Assembly (NCBI GenBank): GCA_902766365.1
Contig: CACXDC010000042.1
Location: 1-39,437 of the forward strand
DNA: 39,437 nt
Origin: an uncultured Lachnospiraceae bacterium
Lineage (GTDB): Bacteria; Bacillota; Clostridia; Lachnospirales; Lachnospiraceae
Reading direction: 5' to 3'
Part shown: positions 16,278 to 23,713 of the stretch, piece by piece
Numbering within the stretch: position 1 is the first letter of the stretch
How the letters are laid out: each line of letters opens with the position of its first letter
Translations under genes and position numbers: made by a program
Notes under the pieces: generated by a model
Seen by the model: only the letters and a program-made list of their open reading frames with translations
Told to the model about the DNA's origin: nothing
The model's database searches: none

Positions 16278-18059
16278 TCAACCTCCTATACCGGAATCTA
16301 TGGATGCTCCGGTGATCTTGTTAATCAGTGCATTCAGTGATATTACAAGGATCACGATAAGCAATGTAATTGCATTGGCAAACTGTTCATATCCTTTCTG
16401 GTTATACATGAACAACAATGTGGTAAGAAGTACCGAGTTTGGCGTGTACAAAAGTACAAATAATTCCATCTCTCTCGTACAGCTTGTAAACGGAAGCAAA
16501 TAACCGGACATAATACTCGTTTTCTGGATCGGTATTAAGATCTTACACATTCTCTTCCACCAGGGAATACCCATAACCGTTGCCGATTCTTCCAGTGTTG
16601 CACTTATCTGGAACATGGAGTTTAATCCCGATCTGGATGCCATAGGCAGATATTTTACAACACCAATCAGAACAAGCATTCCATATGTTCCATAAAGTGC
16701 CGGTATAATTCCATGTCTCGTGGAGAACATAGACAGATAAATTGCTGACAGGGCAATACTTGGGATCAGGTAAGGAAGGAATGTCAGTCCATTTACAACA
16801 GTAGACAGCTTTGATCCCCATTTTCTGGCGATACCATAACCGGCAAGTGCACCTACTGTTCCTGCTCCCAGTGAACAGCATACTGCCAGAAGCAATGTAT
16901 TCTTTAACGCTTTCCAGAATACCGGATTCCTCAAAATTCCTGAGAATCCAATACCTGCATCCTCAGCAATCCAGTACTTCAGTGTAAAGTTTGCAAGGGA
17001 GTAATCACCCTTAACCTGTGTCAGTGATTCTGTTGCAAAACTGATGAATGGAAGAATCGTTACACAGATAACAAATGCAGTCACCAGAATACTGATAATC
17101 TTTCTTCCCTTACGAAGTTTTGTCAGAGAAATATTGGAACTTTTACCGGAAACTGTTGTATAAGACTTTCTGGTTCCCAGCATCCTCTGATTCAGTACCA
17201 GAATCGTCAGACTGAGTACCATCATAACAACTGCATATACGTAACCTCTTCCTGGATTGGTTCCATTTAAATAGCTGTACATCTTTGTTGCCAGTGTATA
17301 GAAATTTACAGGCAGTCCAAGGAACTGTGCTGTGGAAAATACACTCAGTCCGGATGCAAATACCAGAAGAATCGTAGAGAGAATCGCCGGTTTTACAAGC
17401 GGTATTGTGATCTTCACAAAGATTCCTGCTCTTGATACATTCAGGATCTGTGCAGCCTCTTCCAGATTGGAATCCATATTCTTCAGAATACCGCCAATCA
17501 GGATATATGCATAGGGAGCGTAATGCAAACCAGTTACCAGTACAATAGGGAATAATCCATAGGCAAACCAGTTTGGTGTTGAAACCCTGGTAATCGCTTC
17601 AAAAATACCGGTCGTTCCTCCAACCAGACTGTTTTTGAAAAAGTTTGTCCATGCTATAGCCAATGTCCATCCGGGCATAATATATAAAAACATAAACAGT
17701 GTAGAACACAGCTTCTTACAATGCATATCTGTACGGATGATCAGCCAGGCAAACAGTCCTCCCACCAGAATTGCTATCACACACGACAGCACCGCACAGA
17801 TCAGAGAATGCAGGAGCGGCTGCCAGAAGGTAGCAAACGTATCACTCGCCAAAAAGGTTTTCGCCCAGTGATAGTTCGTCAGAGTACCTGCGTTTGCATG
17901 TACCCTGTTCACTTCAGAAGTATGAACGATCAATGTATCTTTCACAATGTAAAATAAAGGGAACACAACCAGATATGCCAGACAGACAAGTAATACAAGC
18001 AGGATTACATGCTGTGGCTTACGGATATAATTAATAAATTTTCTTACTTTTACTTTCAA
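16278..18059 (-). CDS. ABC transporter permease with two fused membrane domains (AfuB/FbpB-like)
   Basis: The 593-residue protein contains two BinPD permease modules in tandem, each with about six helices and an EAA-type loop (EEAAQILNVSRAGIFVKITIP in the first; EESATVMGIPWWKRMCKILIP in the second). A linker with an extra helix lies near residue 310-340. This fused arrangement is typical of FbpB and AfuB importers. The frame opens at GTG 18068, but that codon overlaps the ribosome binding site. The TTG at 18059 with AGAGGTGA five bases upstream is the better start. A terminator-like hairpin directly precedes this site, so expression is probably lower than that of the binding protein. Confidence 0.87.
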   Translation of the reverse strand: MKVKVRKFINYIRKPQHVILLVLLVCLAYLVVFPLFYIVKDTLIVHTSEVNRVHANAGTLTNYHWAKTFLASDTFATFWQPLLHSLICAVLSCVIAILVGGLFAWLIIRTDMHCKKLCSTLFMFLYIMPGWTLAIAWTNFFKNSLVGGTTGIFEAITRVSTPNWFAYGLFPIVLVTGLHYAPYAYILIGGILKNMDSNLEEAAQILNVSRAGIFVKITIPLVKPAILSTILLVFASGLSVFSTAQFLGLPVNFYTLATKMYSYLNGTNPGRGYVYAVVMMVLSLTILVLNQRMLGTRKSYTTVSGKSSNISLTKLRKGRKIISILVTAFVICVTILPFISFATESLTQVKGDYSLANFTLKYWIAEDAGIGFSGILRNPVFWKALKNTLLLAVCCSLGAGTVGALAGYGIARKWGSKLSTVVNGLTFLPYLIPSIALSAIYLSMFSTRHGIIPALYGTYGMLVLIGVVKYLPMASRSGLNSMFQISATLEESATVMGIPWWKRMCKILIPIQKTSIMSGYLLPFTSCTREMELFVLLYTPNSVLLTTLLFMYNQKGYEQFANAITLLIVILVISLNALINKITGASIDSGIGG

Positions 18060-18075
18060 TCCTGTCACCTCTTGT

Positions 18076-18113
18076 AAAAAGAGGGCTGTCGCTTTTCATA
18101 CGCAGCCCCCTCT
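18076..18113 (-). terminator. Intercistronic terminator/attenuator between binding protein and permease
   Basis: On the minus strand AGAGGGGGCTGCG pairs with CGACAGCCCTCT (two-base bulge), followed by five T. It lies 25 bp after the binding-protein stop and immediately before the permease ribosome binding site. The terminator's 3' arm CCTCT can alternatively pair with the AGAGG of that site. It probably lets the binding protein be made in excess over the permease. Confidence 0.7.
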
Positions 18114-18137
18114 CCTTCCTTTTCCTTGCATTAGGTA

Positions 18138-19337
18138 TTATCTTAAGGTTTCAATGAAATCCTCCACGTCTGCACGGTGCTCTACAAGATAATCTGCGTC
18201 ATCCATGACAATATACTGCTTAATATCATCAAAGCTGTAATCTGTTGCATGTACATTAGCCGGGTTTGCAGAGAATCCACCAAAGTAATCATTAAATGCT
18301 GCCCATCCATTTTCACTTAACAACCATTCAGAGAAAAGCTTTGCTGCATTGGGATGGCTGCATCCGTTTAATATGATGGCATAAACAGGGTATGCGTAAC
18401 CTGCAAATGGTGCACAGGTCTCGTAATCATAGCTGAGCTTGATACCCTTTTCTTCCTGTGTACTGTATCTCTGTGTACTGAAATATCCAATCCATGTATC
18501 TGCCTGCCCTAATGCACCTACTGTTGTTGCACAGGTAGAATCTGATGTAGTCAGGATCACACCATTTTCAAAAAGCATTTTGATAAATTCCCAACCAGCA
18601 TTATCTGTAGTCAGTTCAATATCTTTCCCATAGTATTCCTTATAAGACTCTGCCAGTTTAGATGCATAAGGCTCTGAGGTAAGCATGGTAAGCATATCAT
18701 AGTTAACACCTTCCGATGCCGGATCCTTCATGGTAAAAAGTCCCTTATACTCAGGATCAGTAATTCTCCAGAGATTGGTCAGCCACTTATCACCAACCAG
18801 TTCATCATTATACATAAAGCTCTTGGTATCATAATACCATGTCATCATAGTACAGTCGCTGTCGCCAAGGATCTCACCTACTCTGGAATTACTCCAGTTC
18901 ATGGCATAACCGGTATTTATCAGCTCTGCTGCCACACGGTAAGTATCTTGTGCGCAGACAAGGTCAGCATTTACAGCACCTGAATTACATTCTGCCGTTA
19001 CTTTTTCAATCATTTCTGTTTCACCAAGCTGTGTAAACTCAACTTTGATGCCGAATTCATTGGCAAAATTATCTGCTGCATCCTGTAAGTAGGAATTCGC
19101 TCCGTAAAATACCAAAGAACCTTCCTCTTTTGCTGCTGCAACAAGATCATCATAGCTCATCTCATCAACAGCAGTTTCTTCCTCTGCTGATTCGGTTTCT
19201 TCTGTTGCTTCTTCCGTTACTTCTGCTGTACTCTCTGTATTTTCTGTCTGTGTATCTGCAGTGCTTCCACACCCCATTAAAGAAATAGCAGTTATTGTCG
19301 TTGCTAATAAAACTGCCAGCATTTTTTTACTCTTCAT
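18138..19337 (-). CDS. Lipoprotein solute-binding protein of an Fbp/Afu-type ABC importer
   Basis: The 399-residue protein has a lipoprotein signal peptide with lipobox LMGC (Cys23), an acidic low-complexity spacer (about 27-58) that tethers it to the membrane, and a type II periplasmic-binding fold similar to ferric-iron and hexose-phosphate binding proteins (GSLVFYGANSYLQDAADNF start, then an ADLVCAQD strand). I do not see the adjacent C-lobe tyrosine pair that iron-binding relatives use. With the aldolases and the RpiR regulator this points to an organic phosphate or sugar phosphate, but the ligand is unproven. GGAGGTAATAAT precedes the ATG. Confidence 0.87.
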   Translation of the reverse strand: MKSKKMLAVLLATTITAISLMGCGSTADTQTENTESTAEVTEEATEETESAEEETAVDEMSYDDLVAAAKEEGSLVFYGANSYLQDAADNFANEFGIKVEFTQLGETEMIEKVTAECNSGAVNADLVCAQDTYRVAAELINTGYAMNWSNSRVGEILGDSDCTMMTWYYDTKSFMYNDELVGDKWLTNLWRITDPEYKGLFTMKDPASEGVNYDMLTMLTSEPYASKLAESYKEYYGKDIELTTDNAGWEFIKMLFENGVILTTSDSTCATTVGALGQADTWIGYFSTQRYSTQEEKGIKLSYDYETCAPFAGYAYPVYAIILNGCSHPNAAKLFSEWLLSENGWAAFNDYFGGFSANPANVHATDYSFDDIKQYIVMDDADYLVEHRADVEDFIETLR

Positions 19338-19368
19338 ATTATTACCTCCTGTAACATCTGTACCCCTG

Positions 19369-20208
19369 TTATAGTTTCATATCAGTAAATATTTCCAATG
19401 TATCTGTACTCTTTTCCTGCACAACGGCCTTTATCTTTTCGTCTACTGCAAGAAGATCCAGTACGGCTTCCGCTACAGCCATTTCACAGAGATGACTGTA
19501 ACTCTTATAGAAGTCAAATCTAGAAAAATCTCCTTTTGACTCCAGCACATAATCTGCCAGTTCTCCCAGTTTGGAATTCTTGTAGGCTGTAATTGCAATT
19601 ACTTTCAACCCTTTTTGTCTGGCAAGTGCTACACCATCAAGCACACTCTTGGTAGAACCTGACTGCGATACGGCAAAGAGAATATCATTCTCTCCTGCAA
19701 GATTAATCTGATTCATATAATAATCAGCAACACCATTAAAAGTATTCCGAATTCCCAGCCTTCCTAGGCGAAATCCCATATGCTCAATGATCGGTGTTGT
19801 ATTACCAGATGCGATCAGATGTACCTGATCGCAGTCTCTGAGAAGTTCTACACATTTATTAACAGTTTCAAGATCAATATTATCGGCAATACTTATCATA
19901 TTTGCAGAATACTTTTTAAAAATACCATGCAGATCATTTTCTGCTTCCATGCTCTCAGTATCCTTCTGATATCTGTCCACTTCCTTGGCTAATGCCATAC
20001 GGAAAGCCCAGTATCCCTTGAATCCGGTATGCTGACACATTCTTACTACTGTCGCTTCGCTGACATTGCTGGCCTCAGCCAGATCCTTAACTGTAAATTC
20101 AATGACTTTCCGTGAATTCTTCAGCACATAGTCTGCCAGTCGCTTTTCTGTGCATGATAATTTGTTATATTCTGCCTGTATTTTCTTAATAGCCGATACG
20201 CTCTCCAT
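19369..20208 (-). CDS. MurR/RpiR family transcriptional regulator
   Basis: The 279-residue protein has an N-terminal RpiR-type winged helix-turn-helix (about 1-77, with ASNVSEATVVRMCQHTGFKGY as recognition region) and a C-terminal SIS sugar-phosphate-isomerase-like domain (about 105-245, with IASGNTTPIIEHMGFRL and FAVSQSGSTKSVLDGV). SIS domains in this family bind phosphosugars as effectors. The gene lies between the second aldolase and the binding-protein gene, so it is a local regulator of this operon. AAAAGGAGAACACAA precedes the ATG. Candidate operators with TGAAA/TTTCA half-sites lie in front of the operon at 22013-22057. Confidence 0.9.
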   Translation of the reverse strand: MESVSAIKKIQAEYNKLSCTEKRLADYVLKNSRKVIEFTVKDLAEASNVSEATVVRMCQHTGFKGYWAFRMALAKEVDRYQKDTESMEAENDLHGIFKKYSANMISIADNIDLETVNKCVELLRDCDQVHLIASGNTTPIIEHMGFRLGRLGIRNTFNGVADYYMNQINLAGENDILFAVSQSGSTKSVLDGVALARQKGLKVIAITAYKNSKLGELADYVLESKGDFSRFDFYKSYSHLCEMAVAEAVLDLLAVDEKIKAVVQEKSTDTLEIFTDMKL

Positions 20209-20230
20209 TTGTGTTCTCCTTTTCCCTCAA

Positions 20231-21085
20231 TCAGAATTTGCACAATGTGTTCAGTCTTTCCTCCACGTATGGCTGCAATTTTTCCTGTACGTATTCTGCC
20301 ATGTGGATTATTTTAACCGGATCCGGATTGTCTCTGTTTTCCTCTGAAAATGACAGAACTGCCTGATAATAACGCTTCAAATAGTCAGTTCCCAGATTAA
20401 ACTTCCGAATTCCGTTTTGAAAGGCGAGGAGAAGCTGATCATCCGGTATACCACTGCCCCCATGAAGGACAAGTGGTACAGATACTGCTGCCTGAATTTC
20501 TTTCAGTCTACCAATATCCAGCTTTGGCACTTCCCTGTATTCACCATGTGCATTTCCAATGGAAACTGCCAGCATATCTGCTCCGCTCTCCCTGCAGAAC
20601 AGTTCTGCTGCATCTGGCTTTGTATACAGGTCTTTTTTTTCATTATCGGCATCTTTTGCTGCGCCTACATGACCAATTTCACCTTCTACAAAAACATTCC
20701 TTCTATGAGCAGTATCTACTACTTCCCGTGTAATTTCAATATTTTTTTTCAGGGCATAAGAAGAACCATCGATCATAACTGATTCAAATCCACCGTCCAT
20801 CGCTTTCATGAGGGCTTCCAGCGAATAACTGTGATCCAAATGCAGTCCGATCGGTACTTTTACTTCTTCTGCCAGTTCCTTTACCATAGCAGCATACCCG
20901 GCAATACCTGTTGTTTTCTGAATGGTAACATGCTCCGGGAAAAGCATGACCAGTGCCGGTGTATTGGTTTTTTCTGCTGCATATACCACACTTCTGGCCA
21001 TAATGTAATCCTGGCAGATAAAGGAAATAACTGCCGTATTACTCTGTTCTGCCATACGAAGAATTTCTGATACCTGTTGGTACAT
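20231..21085 (-). CDS. Class II fructose/tagatose-bisphosphate aldolase family protein (distal copy)
   Basis: The 284-residue protein has the class II aldolase pattern: HLDH with catalytic Asp and Zn-binding His near 83-85, a VEGEIGHVG segment, the Zn ligand His in VSIGNAHGEY and LVLHGGSGI with another. It is expected to cleave a ketose 1,6-bisphosphate to glycerone phosphate and an aldose phosphate. It is the second of two aldolase genes separated by 18 bp. The two share the fold but differ clearly in sequence, so they are unlikely to be a recent duplication. The exact substrate (fructose, tagatose or another ketose) cannot be read from sequence. GGAACGGAGGGAACT precedes the ATG. Confidence 0.87.
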   Translation of the reverse strand: MYQQVSEILRMAEQSNTAVISFICQDYIMARSVVYAAEKTNTPALVMLFPEHVTIQKTTGIAGYAAMVKELAEEVKVPIGLHLDHSYSLEALMKAMDGGFESVMIDGSSYALKKNIEITREVVDTAHRRNVFVEGEIGHVGAAKDADNEKKDLYTKPDAAELFCRESGADMLAVSIGNAHGEYREVPKLDIGRLKEIQAAVSVPLVLHGGSGIPDDQLLLAFQNGIRKFNLGTDYLKRYYQAVLSFSEENRDNPDPVKIIHMAEYVQEKLQPYVEERLNTLCKF

Positions 21086-21103
21086 AGTTCCCTCCGTTCC
21101 TCT

Positions 21104-21967
21104 TTAATAAAGAACTGCCTTCCCATCTGCATGGAACAGTCTGATCTTATTGCCTGCAACTTCTCTTAATGTTTCAATGCAGGGAGGATAAATTACATTG
21201 GGTTCTCTCAGTTTCTGATCAGCTAACACTTCACGGCACTTCTGATAGAAAGGAGCTTTAATATCGCTGGAAATATTAACCTTATTGATACCATGCTCCA
21301 CTGCTGTTTCAATTTCGCTGTCCGGATTGGAAGATCCACCATGAAGTACCAGTGGAATATCTACTACCTTTTTTATCTCATCCAGAATATCGATCTTAAG
21401 CTTGGGTTCAAATCCTACCGGATAAAGGCCATGGCTTGTACCAATCGCTACTGCCAGCGCATCAATACCAGTCTCTTCTACAAATTTTCTTGCATCTTCA
21501 GGATTTGTATAATGAATTACATTATTTCCCGTTTCAATAGAATCTGTATTACCGATCGTTCCCAGTTCTCCCTCTACTGAAATATAACCAGCTGCTGCGT
21601 GAGCCATCTCGCACACCTTCTTGCATGCTGCAATATTTTCTTCGAAAGGAAGAAGAGATGCATCAATCATAACGGATGTAAATCCAAGGCTTACTGCCTT
21701 TACGCAGTCTTCATAGGATCCGCCATGATCCAGATGAATGCAGACAGGAACGGGTGCTTTATTGGCCTCATCAATAACTGCCTTTACAAATGAATCTCTA
21801 ACAAAACTGAGTTCATCCGGATGAATCGCAATAATAACCGGTGCATTCAATGCTACGGATTCCTCTATTACTCCACGCAGGATCATATTGCTTGAAGTAT
21901 TAAATGCAGGAACCGCAAAATTGTGTTGATTGGCTACTGCCAATATTTCTTTCATGTTAACAAGCAT
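21104..21967 (-). CDS. Class II fructose/tagatose-bisphosphate aldolase family protein (first gene of operon)
   Basis: The 287-residue protein carries the same metal-dependent aldolase motifs: CIHLDHGGSYEDC with catalytic Asp and Zn-binding His, VEGELGTIGNTD, a Zn-ligand His in AIGTSHGLYP and LVLHGGSSNPD. It resembles the KbaY/GatY side of the family more than the adjacent paralogue does. AAAAGGAGTGAAATACA precedes the ATG at 21967. It heads the six-gene operon, about 27 nt after a good promoter. A separate phosphosugar kinase is absent here, which fits a substrate that arrives already phosphorylated. Confidence 0.88.
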   Translation of the reverse strand: MLVNMKEILAVANQHNFAVPAFNTSSNMILRGVIEESVALNAPVIIAIHPDELSFVRDSFVKAVIDEANKAPVPVCIHLDHGGSYEDCVKAVSLGFTSVMIDASLLPFEENIAACKKVCEMAHAAAGYISVEGELGTIGNTDSIETGNNVIHYTNPEDARKFVEETGIDALAVAIGTSHGLYPVGFEPKLKIDILDEIKKVVDIPLVLHGGSSNPDSEIETAVEHGINKVNISSDIKAPFYQKCREVLADQKLREPNVIYPPCIETLREVAGNKIRLFHADGKAVLY

Positions 21968-22000
21968 TGTATTTCACTCCTTTTCTGTTTTTATGAGATT

Positions 22001-22028
22001 ATCATAGCACTATGAAATTAAATGTCAA
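22001..22028 (-). promoter_or_regulatory. Promoter of the aldolase-RpiR-ABC operon
   Basis: On the minus strand TTGACA (22028-22023) and TATGAT (22006-22001) are 16 bp apart. Transcription would begin near 21994. It is overlapped by one operator-like sequence and preceded by another. Confidence 0.7.
22013..22027. promoter_or_regulatory. Candidate RpiR operator overlapping the -35
   Basis: TGAAATTAAATGTCA is a 15-bp imperfect palindrome (one mismatched pair) covering most of the -35 and part of the spacer, where a repressor would block RNA polymerase. Confidence 0.45.
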
Positions 22029-22037
22029 TATTATTTA

Positions 22038-22057
22038 TGAAAGGAAATTTCATTTCA
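22038..22057. promoter_or_regulatory. Candidate RpiR operator upstream of the promoter
   Basis: TGAAAGGAAATTTCATTTCA is a 20-bp palindrome with one mismatched pair. TGAAA/TTTCA half-sites are common for RpiR-family regulators of Bacillota, and an RpiR gene is third in the operon. Confidence 0.55.
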
Positions 22058-22107
22058 TCATTTTATCCAAAATATTATTTCACATTTGTTTAAAATGCAT
22101 AATAACG

Positions 22108-22150
22108 CAAAAACACAGGACAAAATCAACTCCTGATTCTGTTTTGTGTT
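22108..22150 (-). terminator. Probable terminator of the glycerate kinase gene
   Basis: Arms at 22112-22128 and 22134-22150 pair over 17 positions with two mismatches and one wobble on the minus strand, followed by five T. It lies about 135 bp after the stop of the glycerate kinase gene, which is long but has nothing coding in between. Confidence 0.6.
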
Positions 22151-22285
22151 CCTATCTTTTCATTTAAATAGGCAATGTCCTGATAAAACATAGCATATGA
22201 AATATAGAACTTTTTTAATCTTACATCATCTGTTCATATTCTTAACCATAGCCTGATGTGATTTCTGTCAAGTACTCCTACCCAA

Positions 22286-23389
22286 CTATCCCATCCTCCG
22301 CTTAAAATAAGTATCTGCTGCAAGCTTCAGATAATACTGCCCCTTCTCCATGGATTCCTGAATGGAAATCCCTCTGGCAATTTCCACTGCAATTACACAA
22401 TTTCTGCAAAGTTCCTCTGCCGGTACTTTACAGATACCACAAAAAGAAACGATTTCCCTGTTACTGGCATGCTTCCTGATACCACTCAAAACCTTTCCCA
22501 TAAGGCTCTGTTCATCCAGACATCCTTCCCCTGTTACAACCAGATCACAGTCTTTCACAAGCGCATCAAACTGACACAGCTCCAGAATACCTTCGATGCC
22601 GCTGACCGTCTTTGCTCTGAGAAATGCCGTACATCCATATCCGGCACCTCCTGCAGCCCCCGCTCCTGCCTCCGGCAGCATTGCCTGACAGTCACGTTCT
22701 ATCACTTCTGCCACGTGGATCAGACCAGCATCCAGGACTGCAACCTCTTCCTTCGTTGCTCCCTTCTGTGGTGCATAAATATAGGCAGCTCCCAGAGGTC
22801 CATACAGGGGATTAGTCACATCACTCATTACCGTAAATTCAGCCTCTCCGATCCGCTGATCCAAACCGGAACAGTCTATTTTCGATACCGCTGACAGCGT
22901 CCCTCCTGCCGGAACAAATGACCGTCCATCTCTATCAAAGAAAGTAATTCCAAGCGCTGCTGCCATCCCACATCCGCAGTCTGTTGTGGCACTGCCTCCA
23001 AGACAAAGGAAAAACTTCCGACAGCCTTCATCCAGTGCCGCTCTTATCAGCTCTCCAAAGCCAAAGGTACTGGCCTCCAGTGCACGAAATCCGGTCTGCT
23101 TTGTCAATCCGCTGCTTTCTGCAATTTCAAGGACAGCCGTTCCATCAGGAAGAATCCCATAAGCTGCCTCAATCAGTTTTCCCTCCGGGGAATGTACTGT
23201 CACTGTCTTCCTGCTTCCGCCCTTTGCCCGGAGAATACAGTCCATGCTTCCTTCTCCACCATCTGCAATGGGAAGTCTGACAACCTCACACTTCAAATGT
23301 TCTTCTATGGATCCTGCCAGAATATCGGTTACTTCCTGCGATGTCATACTTCCTTTAAAACTGTCCGGAATCACAATCACTTTCTGCAT
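22286..23389 (-). CDS. Glycerate kinase (GarK/GlxK family)
   Basis: The 367-residue protein has the normal length and signatures of bacterial glycerate kinases: the start VIVIPDSFKGSMTSQEV, RLPIADGGEGS, LCLGGSATTDCGCGMAAALG, and VVTGEGCLDEQSLMGK near the C-terminus. It phosphorylates D-glycerate, most likely to 2-phosphoglycerate, channelling glycerate into lower glycolysis. The ATG at 23389 has AAAGGATG upstream. It is a single gene between the gltD terminator and its own; no tartronate or galactarate genes are adjacent. The long leader contains three palindromic repeat units of unknown role. Confidence 0.92.
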   Translation of the reverse strand: MQKVIVIPDSFKGSMTSQEVTDILAGSIEEHLKCEVVRLPIADGGEGSMDCILRAKGGSRKTVTVHSPEGKLIEAAYGILPDGTAVLEIAESSGLTKQTGFRALEASTFGFGELIRAALDEGCRKFFLCLGGSATTDCGCGMAAALGITFFDRDGRSFVPAGGTLSAVSKIDCSGLDQRIGEAEFTVMSDVTNPLYGPLGAAYIYAPQKGATKEEVAVLDAGLIHVAEVIERDCQAMLPEAGAGAAGGAGYGCTAFLRAKTVSGIEGILELCQFDALVKDCDLVVTGEGCLDEQSLMGKVLSGIRKHASNREIVSFCGICKVPAEELCRNCVIAVEIARGISIQESMEKGQYYLKLAADTYFKRRMG

Positions 23390-23435
23390 GATAAAGTCAT
23401 CCTTTCCTGCTCATAACTTCATCATATCATTCTCC

Positions 23436-23470
23436 GGGGCATCAGGCTTTGTTTTCTTCCCATATGCCCC
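23436..23470 (-). repeat. 35-nt palindromic repeat, unit 1
   Basis: GGGGCAT and ATGCCCC form a 7-bp stem with a 21-nt loop. The unit matches units 2 and 3 in length, stem and the TTTTC stretch in the loop (plus-strand reading). Confidence 0.65.
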
Positions 23471-23506
23471 GCCTCAGCCATTTTTACGTTCATTTCACTG
23501 CCTTTT

Positions 23507-23541
23507 GGGGCATCTATGTGCAATTTTCCTGCTGATGCCCC
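23507..23541 (-). repeat. 35-nt palindromic repeat, unit 2
   Basis: It has the same 7-bp stem GGGGCAT/ATGCCCC, a 21-nt loop and the conserved TTTTCCT and CTGAT in the 3' half. It lies 71 bp from unit 1 and 51 bp from unit 3 (start to start). Confidence 0.65.
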
Positions 23542-23557
23542 GCTCTGCAAAGTTTCC

Positions 23558-23592
23558 GGGGCACCACAGCACATTTTCCTTCCTGATACCCC
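23558..23592 (-). repeat. 35-nt palindromic repeat, unit 3
   Basis: The unit begins GGGGCAC and ends ATACCCC. On the minus strand the two substitutions become T-G wobble pairs, so the stem is preserved in RNA transcribed towards the glycerate kinase gene but not in the other direction. The loop again contains TTTTCCT. Confidence 0.6.
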
Positions 23593-23596
23593 TGAA

Positions 23597-23638
23597 CTCC
23601 GAAAACACACCTGGTGGTTCTACCCTCCGAAAACACAC
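23597..23638. repeat. Direct repeat pair, 14 bp, period 28
   Basis: CTCCGAAAACACAC occurs at 23597-23610 and again at 23625-23638. It adjoins palindromic unit 3. Confidence 0.7.
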
Positions 23639-23664
23639 TTCCGCCTTTGCCTCTCTCCAGACCC

Positions 23665-23698
23665 AAAAAAGGTGGCTCTTCCAAAAGGCAGAGCCACC
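23665..23698 (-). terminator. Rho-independent terminator of gltBD
   Basis: GGTGGCTCT (23671-23679) and AGAGCCACC (23690-23698) form a perfect 9-bp stem, extendable by GG/CC, followed by six T on the minus strand. It starts 15 bp after the gltD stop. Confidence 0.93.
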
Positions 23699-23713
23699 TT
23701 CACTTCCACACTC

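Larger units (their letters stand above)
21968..22285. other. Regulatory spacer between glycerate kinase and the aldolase operon
   Basis: This 318-bp AT-rich stretch has no coding sequence I can support. From left to right it holds the operon promoter, two operator-like palindromes, the glycerate kinase terminator and about 130 bp in which I see nothing specific. Confidence 0.7.
23390..23713. other. Repeat-bearing spacer between glycerate kinase and gltD
   Basis: This 324-bp stretch holds three 35-nt palindromic repeat units, a 14-bp direct repeat pair and the gltD terminator. A weak -10-like TATGAT lies near 23425-23430 on the minus strand, but I could not find a good promoter for the kinase gene. 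Confidence 0.65.

Noticed and set aside
15164..19337. Confident annotation as an iron transporter
   Set aside because: Homology to Fbp-type systems alone does not define the substrate, and the operon content points to sugar phosphates.
23436..23592. Possible CRISPR array
   Set aside because: The three units differ inside the repeat, the spacers are unequal (36 and 16 bp) and no cas genes are near.
23422..23610. 62-codon minus-strand frame across the repeat region
   Set aside because: It starts with GTG without a ribosome binding site and its amino-acid repeats simply follow the nucleotide repeat units; the 71-bp spacing between units 1 and 2 is not a multiple of three, so there is no coding constraint.
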